Below, piece after piece: positions 7,894 through 14,026 of a stretch of 22,860 nt of DNA (position 1 is the first letter of the stretch; each line of letters starts with the position of its first letter). A program made the position numbers and the translations under genes. The notes below the pieces were generated by a model, which did no database searches, was not told the DNA's origin, and saw only the letters and a list, made by a program, of their open reading frames with translations. This DNA is from M3007 sp038249605 (GTDB lineage: Bacteria; Bacteroidota; Bacteroidia; Chitinophagales; Saprospiraceae), in contig JBBSDH010000043.1 in the NCBI GenBank assembly GCA_038249605.1, positions 1-22,860 of the forward strand, written 5' to 3'.

Positions 7894-8639
7894 CCGACAG
7901 TCCCATCAAAATACTGGTTGTAGAAGATGAAGTGATCATAGGCGCCAAAGTCGCCATGTTCCTTGCTGAATTGGGGTATGAAGTAACCGGTATTGTACCC
8001 CGCGCCGAGGAGGTTCTTCAGCAACTGGACGAAAACCTGCCAGACATCGCTCTGCTCGACATCCAGTTGAAAGGTACCATGGATGGCATTGCCTTGGCCC
8101 ATGTATTGCACAACCAACACCATATTCCCGTCATCTTTCTCACCGCAAATTCCGACGATGTAACGTTTAGCCGGGCAAGAGAGGCGAAACCTTACGCCTT
8201 TCTGGCGAAACCTTTTAAAAAACTGGATTTGCAACGGGCGCTGGAATTGACCATCAGCCTCATGGCCAATGAACCCCAAACGGAGCCCAATCATTCAACG
8301 CCGGGCAAGGACATTCCATACGTTCTGGCCGACCGGATTTTCGTTCGGTACAAGGAAAAAATGGTGAAAATCCTCCTGAATACCATCTTGTACATCGAAG
8401 CAGAGCGCAATTATTGCAATATTGTCACGGCTTCAAAGGAGTACTTGCTCTCCATGCCCATGAAAAACCTGGAGGAAAAACTTCCAAGGGCGCTTTTTCA
8501 ACGCATCCACCGTTCGTTTCTTGTAAATCTTGGGCACGTTGACGAAGTAGACGAAACCACGGTGTTGGTAGGCAAAAAACCTTTGCCTTTGAGCAAGTCT
8601 TTTCGAGAGGAATTTTTAATGCGGATTAAAACCATATAA
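7890..8639 (+). CDS. LytTR-family response regulator
   Basis: The 249-residue protein has an N-terminal receiver domain (about 5-125) with the acidic cluster E12/D13, phospho-acceptor D57 (ALLDIQL), T85 (FLTAN) and K107 (LAKPF). A LytTR DNA-binding domain covers about 144-245, with IEAERNYCNI and FQRIHRSFLVN as its characteristic segments. LytTR domains bind pairs of short direct repeats through beta strands. The gene overlaps the sensor-kinase stop by 4 bp, so the two are translationally coupled and form a cognate pair. The target promoter is not evident in this window. Confidence 0.95.
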   Translation: MTDSPIKILVVEDEVIIGAKVAMFLAELGYEVTGIVPRAEEVLQQLDENLPDIALLDIQLKGTMDGIALAHVLHNQHHIPVIFLTANSDDVTFSRAREAKPYAFLAKPFKKLDLQRALELTISLMANEPQTEPNHSTPGKDIPYVLADRIFVRYKEKMVKILLNTILYIEAERNYCNIVTASKEYLLSMPMKNLEEKLPRALFQRIHRSFLVNLGHVDEVDETTVLVGKKPLPLSKSFREEFLMRIKTI

Positions 8640-8780
8640 ACTGCTTAAACTTGAAGAAACAAGAATCACCGGAACGTGATTTTTTATTTTGCCTATTTCC
8701 AAAATGGTTTTTTCGGAAAGTTGCCTGTCTTTGTTCAAAAGAGTGCCGTCAATGTCGGTGCAGATGACTTTGTATTTCAT
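8616..8780 (-). pseudogene. 5' relic of a Cof-type HAD-superfamily hydrolase gene
   Basis: Reading the minus strand from ATG at 8780 gives a 54-codon frame. Its first ~46 residues are a convincing N-terminus of a Cof/YbiV-type HAD phosphatase: MKYKVICTDIDGTLLNKDR (motif I DxDGT, nucleophile Asp9), a helix LSEKTILEIGKI, and then HVPVILVSSS, which matches the motif II beta strand ending in Ser. After codon 46 the frame enters DNA antisense to the LytTR gene tail and stops at 8616, so the cap domain and motifs III and IV are absent. A full enzyme has about 260-290 residues. The intact start and motif suggest a fairly recent deletion. It could still make a short peptide, but no catalysis is expected. 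Confidence 0.8.
8662..8686 (+). terminator. Likely terminator of the kinase/regulator operon
   Basis: AATCAC (8664-8669) and GTGATT (8676-8681) form a 6-bp stem with a 6-nt loop, followed by TTTTT, 25 bp after the LytTR stop codon. The same bases encode part of the HAD relic on the other strand, so the hairpin may be fortuitous. Confidence 0.45.
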
Positions 8781-8813
8781 GTATATTTAAACACAATCGG
8801 TAAGGTCGTCAAC

Positions 8814-8888
8814 ACAAACGTTGGGCCTCTCCGAGGCCGTAAACATGTTTTGGGGCGAATCTACAAACGTTGGGCCTCTCCGAGGCCG
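8814..8888. repeat. Two REP-like palindromic repeats, 49 bp apart
   Basis: A 26-bp sequence starting ACAAACGTTGG occurs identically at 8814-8839 and 8863-8888. Each copy contains the perfect inverted repeat GGCCTC-TCC-GAGGCC (6-bp stem, 3-nt loop). The layout resembles repetitive extragenic palindromes. It lies just upstream of the ATG of the HAD relic. Confidence 0.8.
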
Positions 8889-8908
8889 GCGTATTGTGAG
8901 GAAATTTT

Positions 8909-8921
8909 GCTCCGGAGGAGC
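8909..8921. repeat. Short palindrome GCTCC-GGA-GGAGC
   Basis: A 5-bp stem with a 3-nt loop lies 20 bp after the second REP-like copy. It may be a further part of the same extragenic repeat family. Confidence 0.4.
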
Positions 8922-8964
8922 TTAAGGTTTGAAATAGAACCTGCAAATTATTCTAACCATAACT

Positions 8965-9007
8965 AAAAAAAGAGTCACCCTGAAAAAATTCGGGATGACT
9001 CTTTTTT
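8965..9007. terminator. Strong bidirectional terminator
   Basis: AAAAAAGAGTCA and TGACTCTTTTTT form a 12-bp stem, extended by CCTGAA/TTCGGG pairing after one mismatch, with a short A-rich loop. T-tracts flank it on both strands. It sits 32 bp past the stop of the TonB receptor (minus) and also faces plus-strand transcription from the LytTR operon. Confidence 0.88.
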
Positions 9008-9012
9008 CTTAC

Positions 9013-9036
9013 GCTGCCTGCTGCCTGCTGCCCGCT
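9013..9036 (+). repeat. Copy 2 of dispersed CTGCCTGCTGCCCGCTAA motif
   Basis: CTGCCTGCTGCC followed by TGCTGCCCGCTAA lies between the bidirectional terminator and the stop codon of the TonB receptor. It closely resembles the tracts at 3309-3333 and 15232-15252. Confidence 0.55.
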
Positions 9037-9038
9037 AA

Positions 9039-11267
9039 TTAAATTCCTGTAGGTGAAAACCTAACACCCACATATCCTATCTGCCGCATCATGGGCCCCC
9101 AGATTTGCGAGCCGTTGAAGTAAGGACTCCAAGGATCGTTGGCGGCTATGATCGCATTGTGTTGCTGGAAACCAGTGAGGTTTTCACCACCCACATAGAT
9201 TTCAAACTTGGGCCAGTGGCGGGTGATCTGGGCATTCCAGATGCCGTAAACCGGACTGTTCTGTGGAAAATCGTGGATGTATTCGTGCGGCACCTCCGAG
9301 TTGTCGGGCAGGCGCTGTGCGCCTACGATTTGTACATAGGTGTTGAACGTCCACAGTTTGCCGGGCGTGGTGTAGTCGAGCGAAACAAGGCCGCGATGTT
9401 GTGCCACCAGAGGCGTCTGGCGCACCACGTTGTCGGAATAGGTACTTTGAACGTCGTTGAACTTGTATGCCAGTTTCATGTCGAATCCTGGGAACACATT
9501 GTACTGCCACACGGCCAGCATGCTGTTGGAATAGGATTTGCCGGGACTGTTGTAAAAGAACACTTCCGTGGGCGACTGGTCCACATCCACCACGATCTGC
9601 TGCACAAAGTCGGTGCGGTACACATCGATGCTGAAACTCGATTCGCGGCCGGCGATTTTAAAGTTTTGCGTGAAGTTCACACCGAAGTTCCAGGCATCTT
9701 CGTAGCTCAGGTTATCGGCGAAATTCAGGGCTCGGTTGCTGGCGAGCAGACTAATGTTTTCGGCGATCAGGTTGGGCGAGCGGAAACCACGGCCACCCGA
9801 AACACGCACCACACTGTTTTGTGTAAAATTGTATTTGGCGCTCATACGCGGCGTGAAAAACCACCCGAAACGGCTGTTCCAGTCCACACGGGCGCCTGCT
9901 ACCACCACCAAATCGGGCATGTCCATTTTCAGGTTTGGTCTGCTGTAGGTGTACTCCAGCATGGCACCGGGCATGGCTTCGGTGCGGTCGAGGGTGCCGT
10001 CGTTCACTTGTTCGTTGATGTCGTCGTATTGGAACGACGGCGCCACCACCCATTTGTGGTTGGTGGTGCCGATGATGCTTTGGTAAAGGCTTTGCCAATA
10101 GAACGAGCGCTGTTCGGCTTCGTAGGTGTTGCGGCCATACAACGCGCTGCTCCGGTGCCACGAAGCGGAGATCATGTTGCCCATTTGGTTGTACGGCTTA
10201 CCGAACAAACCCTCGCGGCCCACTTTGCCCCACACTTCGATGCGGTCGTTGTTCTGGTCGATGCTGAACAAGCCGGGCACCCCTTCGATGGGATTTATTT
10301 GTCCGCCCTGCCTGCTGTCGGTAAGTGCCTGCACATTAAACTGGGCGCACCACTGCGGACTTTCGTAAAACACGCGGTACAAGCCGTTGAGTTGTTGGCG
10401 GTTGGGCGAGTCTCTAAAATTGTCGCCGTTCATGTCCCATTGGTTGTCCACAAAACTGCCGTGGGCAAGCAAACCCTGCGACACCTTTCCTTTGCCCTTG
10501 TGGTTGATGTGTACGTTCAGCTCGCCACGCCCTTCGGTGGAACCAAAACCGTTGACAAACAGGGGCTTGTCGGTATGTGGTTTCATAAGTTCGGCGTTTA
10601 CCTGTCCTGTAATACCGGCGAAACCGTTTTTCACCGAGCTGGCGCCTTTGGCGAGTTGTATGCCCTCAAGCCAAGTACCTGGAATGAATTCAAACGCAAA
10701 AGGCGTAGCGATGCCGCCCATGGTAGGACGGTTTTCGATCATGAATTGGCTATAAATGCCGCGCAGTCCGAGCATCTGAATTTCCCGTACGCCTGTAAGT
10801 GCATTGGGGTAACTCACATCGATGGCGCCGTTGGTTTGGAAACTTTCCGAGAGGTTGCAGCAGGGCGCTTTGCCCAGTTCCTTTTTGCCGATGCTTTCGA
10901 TGTTGCGGACTTCGAGGGTGGAAACGGCATTGCCGAAACTGTGTGCGCTGACGGTTACTTCTTTGAGCGCTGTTACACCGCTCACTTCGATCCAAAGGTT
11001 GTTTTCACCCACTTCCACGTCCACTTTTGCAGGATCGTGGCCGAGGTAGGTGACCACAAGCGTGCCTTTGGTGTTGCGCAGGGGCAATGTGAACCGTCCG
11101 ATGGTATCGGTAATGGCGCCTTGTTTGGTGTCTTCCCAAAGGACCGTTGCGCCGATGAGCAACTCTTCGCGATCGTTGGTAACGATACCGGTCAGCTTTT
11201 CCGGTGTTTGGGCAAAAAGGGCATGAATAATTAGGGAAAAGGCGAAAAAGAAGATTATTTTTTTCAT
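9039..11267 (-). CDS. TonB-dependent outer-membrane receptor, candidate metal transporter
   Basis: The protein has 742 residues from ATG at 11267; the upstream in-frame start at 11309 would put 14 residues in front of a good signal peptide (MKKIIFFFAFSLIIHALFAQ). A CarboxypepD_reg-like beta domain (~23-105: LTGIVTNDREELLIGATV) precedes the plug (~115-230), which has the subfamily motif GKAPCCNLSESFQTN and LGLRGIYSQFMIENRP. A 22-strand-type beta-barrel runs to the C-terminus (ending IGYVGVRFSPTGI). Receptors of this kind move metal chelates, vitamins or glycans across the outer membrane using TonB/ExbBD energy. The paired Cys in the plug and the upstream HYC_CC_PP gene suggest metal (perhaps copper) uptake; this is inference. 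It ends at the bidirectional terminator. Confidence 0.93.
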   Translation of the reverse strand: MKKIIFFFAFSLIIHALFAQTPEKLTGIVTNDREELLIGATVLWEDTKQGAITDTIGRFTLPLRNTKGTLVVTYLGHDPAKVDVEVGENNLWIEVSGVTALKEVTVSAHSFGNAVSTLEVRNIESIGKKELGKAPCCNLSESFQTNGAIDVSYPNALTGVREIQMLGLRGIYSQFMIENRPTMGGIATPFAFEFIPGTWLEGIQLAKGASSVKNGFAGITGQVNAELMKPHTDKPLFVNGFGSTEGRGELNVHINHKGKGKVSQGLLAHGSFVDNQWDMNGDNFRDSPNRQQLNGLYRVFYESPQWCAQFNVQALTDSRQGGQINPIEGVPGLFSIDQNNDRIEVWGKVGREGLFGKPYNQMGNMISASWHRSSALYGRNTYEAEQRSFYWQSLYQSIIGTTNHKWVVAPSFQYDDINEQVNDGTLDRTEAMPGAMLEYTYSRPNLKMDMPDLVVVAGARVDWNSRFGWFFTPRMSAKYNFTQNSVVRVSGGRGFRSPNLIAENISLLASNRALNFADNLSYEDAWNFGVNFTQNFKIAGRESSFSIDVYRTDFVQQIVVDVDQSPTEVFFYNSPGKSYSNSMLAVWQYNVFPGFDMKLAYKFNDVQSTYSDNVVRQTPLVAQHRGLVSLDYTTPGKLWTFNTYVQIVGAQRLPDNSEVPHEYIHDFPQNSPVYGIWNAQITRHWPKFEIYVGGENLTGFQQHNAIIAANDPWSPYFNGSQIWGPMMRQIGYVGVRFSPTGI

Positions 11268-11380
11268 GATGGTAGTTCTAACGAATGATGAATCCCAGCG
11301 GGATGACAAACCCTGCGGAATGAAAATACAATGCCCTGCAAGATGATCTTGTCATCCAACGGGGAACTACATTCGGAGAA

Positions 11381-11845
11381 CTAACAAAGGTAAAGCTCGT
11401 GGCGGATGCATATCTCACGCCCGGTGGGAGAGGGCGGAGCGTTGGCATTGGGCAGGAGCGACGGTGTGTCGGAACACAACACCGTACGGGTAAAACGTTT
11501 GAAAAAAGGCAGATCTTCCACCCAGGCTGGGCAGTCGAACGTTTTTACAAAAGGTTGATCTACAAGAAATTCGGTCTTAAGTTGATAAACCGTGGTGGTT
11601 TCGTCGGTGCAATCATGTTCTGAAGCATCCTTATCACAGCAGGACGTAATGGCGGCATCTTTGGTGCAGCAGGCCATTTCCTCCTGGATGTTGCTCAGGC
11701 AGGCATCTTCTTCAGCAAAATAAAGGGAAACAGTCGTTTCACCTACACAATAGCAATAGATGCTGTGCACACTAATTCCCACGGTGGAAACCAGCAATAC
11801 GGCCATCCAGAGCCAAGAGATACTTTTTTTGGTGAAGTTCGACAT
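11381..11845 (-). CDS. HYC_CC_PP family Cys-rich exported protein
   Basis: The protein has 154 residues from ATG at 11845. The N-terminus is a basic stretch and one hydrophobic helix (KKSISWLWMAVLLVSTVGISV), so it is exported or membrane-anchored. It shows the three hallmarks of the HYC_CC_PP family: HSIYCYC just after the helix, Cys pairs (ACC at about 55 and SCC at about 64), and a terminal APPSPTGREICIRHELYLC block. It has 12 cysteines. Known members often sit next to TonB-dependent receptors, and the Cys/His content suggests metal binding, but the function is not established. The gene lies 113 bp upstream of the TonB receptor on the same strand, so co-transcription is plausible. An in-frame start at 11905 is less likely because it overlaps the candidate promoter. 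Confidence 0.85.
   Translation of the reverse strand: MSNFTKKSISWLWMAVLLVSTVGISVHSIYCYCVGETTVSLYFAEEDACLSNIQEEMACCTKDAAITSCCDKDASEHDCTDETTTVYQLKTEFLVDQPFVKTFDCPAWVEDLPFFKRFTRTVLCSDTPSLLPNANAPPSPTGREICIRHELYLC
11385..11392 (-). promoter_or_regulatory. Candidate -7 box of the TonB receptor, inside the end of the upstream gene
   Basis: Minus-strand TACCTTTG (11392-11385) matches TAnnTTTG exactly and covers the last codons of the HYC_CC_PP gene. It would start transcription about 110 nt before the receptor ATG. No clear -33 TTG is seen at 18-21 bp, and the match could be due only to the codons Tyr-Leu-Cys. Confidence 0.3.
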
Positions 11846-11853
11846 CAGAATTA

Positions 11854-11884
11854 CAAAAGTACGGTTATCTGTGACACCATGCAA
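11854..11884 (-). promoter_or_regulatory. Promoter of the HYC_CC_PP gene
   Basis: On the minus strand TTG (11884-11882), a 20-bp spacer and TACTTTTG (11861-11854) fit the Bacteroidota TTG-N(19-21)-TAnnTTTG pattern exactly. The expected start of transcription is within a few bases of the ATG at 11845, so the mRNA would be leaderless or nearly so. Confidence 0.6.
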
Positions 11885-11931
11885 CATGCAATTTGTTGTT
11901 TGCAAATCATTAGCAGATCAGAATTAAAGGA

Positions 11932-13020
11932 TTACAGTTCCTCCGGACCTTCACCCACCCAATCCTGCTGCATGTGCCTGTCTTCGCAGTGTTCGAGCAG
12001 TTCTTCTTCGATGAAACCACGCACTTCAGCGATGATGTCTTCGGGGTAGAGCAGGTGGATGTTTGGACCGGCGTCGAGGGTGAAACAGATGGGATGGCCG
12101 GTGTCTTCGCGGTAGGCGCGTATTTTTTCGATGATGGCCAGGGTGCCGGGTTGCATGAGTGTGTAGGAGGGCTGACTGGCCATCATGAGGGCGTGCAACG
12201 TGAGGGCTTCGCTCTCGGCAATGGCGCCGAAGGCTTCGAGGTCACCTTTTTTAAGGGCCAGCAGCAGGTCGTCGAAACGGCGGCGGGCCTCAGCATAACG
12301 TGCATCGGCGTAAGGATTGCCTTCCATGAGGGCGTGGCCGGCGCTGCTGGAAACGGATTTTTCGTCCGAACTGACAATCAGGATGTCGTTGTGGTAGTTT
12401 TGAAACACCGGATGCAGAAAATCTTCGGCGCTCACGGCGTATTCGTTGGAGGAACCGGGCACTGCACTTGTTTCACCCCAGACCGCAGCGTAGGGGAAAA
12501 TGGACCTGCTGGCGCTGCCGCTGGCGAGGCGCGCTACGTACGATGCCTTTTGGTCGAAGGCGTCGCCGTCTTTGAGCGTGCCGAAAAGTTTGTCCTCCAG
12601 CGAGCAAAGGCACAGGGCGAGTGCCGACATGGCCGAAGCCGACGAAGCGATGCCCGCCGAATGCGGAAACGAGTTGCCGCTGTGTATCGTTAAGTCGAGC
12701 TGGCGCAGAAAAGGAAAAACCGGCGTCATTTTTTCCAAAAACGCCGCAATTTTGGCTTTGAAGGCCTCGTTTTCTTCCTCGTGGAAAAGGAAGTCGAGGT
12801 TGATGTTGTTGTCCGGCGTTTCTTTCAGACGGTACTCCAGCGACATGTCAGTAAGCGACGAGGCCAGGGTGAAACTCAGCGAAGGGTTGCGTGGCAGTTG
12901 GTCGCCGTATTTGCCCCAGTATTTGATGATGGCGATGTTGCTGGGCGAGCGCCAGGTGATGCGTTCGGGCTCGGGCGGGTTGGAGGAGTCGATGATGAGG
13001 CGTGGGTTGTCGTAGTTCAT
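11932..13020 (-). CDS. mvaD: Diphosphomevalonate decarboxylase
   Basis: The protein has 362 residues from ATG at 13020 and is full length for the family. The enzyme performs the ATP-dependent decarboxylation of mevalonate 5-diphosphate to isopentenyl diphosphate, the last step of the mevalonate pathway, in the cytosol. Family hallmarks are visible: the N-terminal SPSNIAIIKYWGK with Lys33, the GHMP-kinase phosphate-binding loop HSAGIASSASAMSALAL (120-136), GSASRSIF with Arg172 and the catalytic FTLDAGPN with Asp316. This implies isoprenoids are made by the mevalonate route rather than MEP, as in many Bacteroidota. It has its own candidate promoter and stands as a single gene; the next minus-strand gene starts 86 bp after its stop. 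Confidence 0.96.
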   Translation of the reverse strand: MNYDNPRLIIDSSNPPEPERITWRSPSNIAIIKYWGKYGDQLPRNPSLSFTLASSLTDMSLEYRLKETPDNNINLDFLFHEEENEAFKAKIAAFLEKMTPVFPFLRQLDLTIHSGNSFPHSAGIASSASAMSALALCLCSLEDKLFGTLKDGDAFDQKASYVARLASGSASRSIFPYAAVWGETSAVPGSSNEYAVSAEDFLHPVFQNYHNDILIVSSDEKSVSSSAGHALMEGNPYADARYAEARRRFDDLLLALKKGDLEAFGAIAESEALTLHALMMASQPSYTLMQPGTLAIIEKIRAYREDTGHPICFTLDAGPNIHLLYPEDIIAEVRGFIEEELLEHCEDRHMQQDWVGEGPEEL

Positions 13021-13038
13021 GTTTTGCCGAATTTGGGG

Positions 13039-13067
13039 CAAATATAGTATTAGTCTACAGTCAACAA
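13039..13067 (-). promoter_or_regulatory. Promoter of mvaD
   Basis: On the minus strand TTG (13067-13065), an 18-bp spacer and TATATTTG (13046-13039) match TTG-N-TAnnTTTG. The expected start is about 12 nt upstream of the ATG at 13020. Confidence 0.5.
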
Positions 13068-13121
13068 TTGAAAGTCGCCAAAAAATGGGGGAACGTACAT
13101 CATCGTCTGCACGAAACCGAC

Positions 13122-13152
13122 TTTGCTCTTCGGACTTTTTTTCCTACCTTTC
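13122..13152 (+). promoter_or_regulatory. Promoter of the Gmad2-like lipoprotein gene
   Basis: TTTG (13122-13125), a 19-bp spacer and TACCTTTC (13145-13152, 7 of 8 to TAnnTTTG) give a near-consensus promoter. It predicts a leader of about 22 nt before the ATG at 13180. It lies back to back with the mvaD promoter. Confidence 0.55.
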
Positions 13153-13179
13153 ATCCATAACCGTCTTAAAGATATTCTG

Positions 13180-13614
13180 ATGAAATACCTTCTCTTTATG
13201 CCAATAATGATCCTGGTAGCCTGTACCAGCAATGAACCTCAAAAAGAAACAACGATCAATACTGAAACGGTTCAGGTTCCTACCCAATCAACAGCCCCCC
13301 AACCGGCTAAAGGAATGTATTCCAACGAACGTTTCAAAGAAGTTACGGTGGATAAGGTTGGTGAGCATCAATTTCTTATTCGTGGCAAAGGGCAAATTTT
13401 TGAAGCAAATTTTGGTTGGGTCGTAGAGGATGGTCACATGGAGCTAAAAAAAGGCAATACCATGACGGATGCTGGTGCTCCTGAATGGGGTGATTTCAAC
13501 TTTACGGTTGACGTAAAAAAGGAACGCGAGAATTCAACCCTGATGTTGATATTGTTTGAATCCAGTCCCAAAGACGGGAGCAGGCAGTACGAGTTACCAG
13601 TTTTGCTTTATTGA
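13180..13614 (+). CDS. Lipoprotein with Gmad2-like Ig domain
   Basis: The 144-residue product starts with a lipoprotein signal peptide (MKYLLFMPIMILVAC) whose lipobox LVAC puts the acylated Cys at position 15. A Thr/Gln/Pro linker (~16-45) follows. The rest (about 50-144) fits the Gmad2 immunoglobulin-like fold: FLIRGKGQIFEANFGWVVED, then GAPEWGDFNFTVDV and LILFESSPKDGSRQYELPVLL. Gmad2 domains are best known from Gram-positive envelope and sporulation-associated proteins, where they are probably extracytoplasmic binding modules. ATG at 13180 is chosen over an in-frame TTG at 13123 because it begins the signal peptide and fits the promoter. No partner gene is evident. Confidence 0.82.
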   Translation: MKYLLFMPIMILVACTSNEPQKETTINTETVQVPTQSTAPQPAKGMYSNERFKEVTVDKVGEHQFLIRGKGQIFEANFGWVVEDGHMELKKGNTMTDAGAPEWGDFNFTVDVKKERENSTLMLILFESSPKDGSRQYELPVLLY

Positions 13615-13738
13615 GATTCGAGTTTTACGACAACTTTCGGATGTCCAGAATGTATTTTTTAAACAAAAAAACCTATTTTTGTTTGGTCTTTACAAGCTAA
13701 TTCTTTCGACTTTTTCTCAAATCGTATCAAACGTACCT

Positions 13739-13789
13739 ATTCACACCGATGACCAAGGTGTCGTCCGTACATGCGGTACCCGTGTGAAT
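13739..13789. repeat. Inverted repeat ATTCACAC / GTGTGAAT
   Basis: Perfect 8-bp arms (13739-13746 and 13782-13789) enclose 35 bp that contain further short complementarity (ACC/GGT). It could fold as an interrupted hairpin or be an operator-like site. The element has no obvious link to a flanking gene. Confidence 0.35.
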
Positions 13790-13989
13790 TTAGAGAGCAT
13801 TATTGCAGCATTTTAAATGGGTGCAACGAGCTGGGAAATTGTCCTGCAGTTTCCTGTGTTGGAGTTGGTAGATGTTTGTGCCGTAATAAGGTATTTCCTC
13901 AAAAACACGGATGATGTGGAAGGCTACCTTTAAGAACAAGAAGATCTGCCCTTTTGAATCCAGGTATACCAAACTTCATCACTTGCGGT

Positions 13990-13997
13990 TACTTTTG
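13990..13997 (+). promoter_or_regulatory. Candidate -7 box of the PASTA gene
   Basis: TACTTTTG matches TAnnTTTG exactly, 29 bp before the ATG at 14027. No TTG lies at the normal -33 distance, so support is partial. Confidence 0.35.
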
Positions 13998-14026
13998 CGT
14001 CGCAACATATTTTGCACCCAACCCGC

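Larger units (their letters stand above)
8640..9038. other. Gene-poor region between convergent transcription units
   Basis: Apart from the overlapping HAD relic (to 8780), this 399-bp stretch holds no complete gene. It contains a possible terminator (8662-8686), two copies of a 26-bp palindromic repeat (8814-8839 and 8863-8888), a small palindrome (8909-8921), a strong bidirectional terminator (8965-9007) and a CTGCCTGCTGCC-type motif (9013-9036). A frame can be drawn on the plus strand at 8676-8966, but it crosses the repeats and resembles no known protein. Confidence 0.7.
13615..14026 (+). other. 412-bp stretch without a recognised gene
   Basis: No convincing gene is seen. The stretch has an AT-rich hairpin-like tract (AAACAAAAA at 13661 with TTTTTGTTT at 13676), which may end transcription of the lipoprotein gene, and the inverted repeat at 13739-13789. 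A -7 type box for the PASTA gene lies at 13990-13997. A 60-codon frame on the minus strand (13790-13972) resembles nothing known and may be chance or a decayed gene. Confidence 0.6.

Noticed and set aside
8676..8966. A 96-codon plus-strand frame after the LytTR gene
   Set aside because: It is antisense to the HAD relic and then crosses both palindromic repeats, so its product is not protein-like.
9105..11234. A 709-codon open frame on the plus strand opposite the TonB receptor
   Set aside because: It is exactly antisense to a well-recognised receptor gene, has no domain resemblance, and arises from the codon bias of the real gene.
13790..13972. A 60-codon minus-strand frame in the gap before the PASTA gene
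   Set aside because: No recognisable family, no good start or promoter; kept only as a remark in the gap description.
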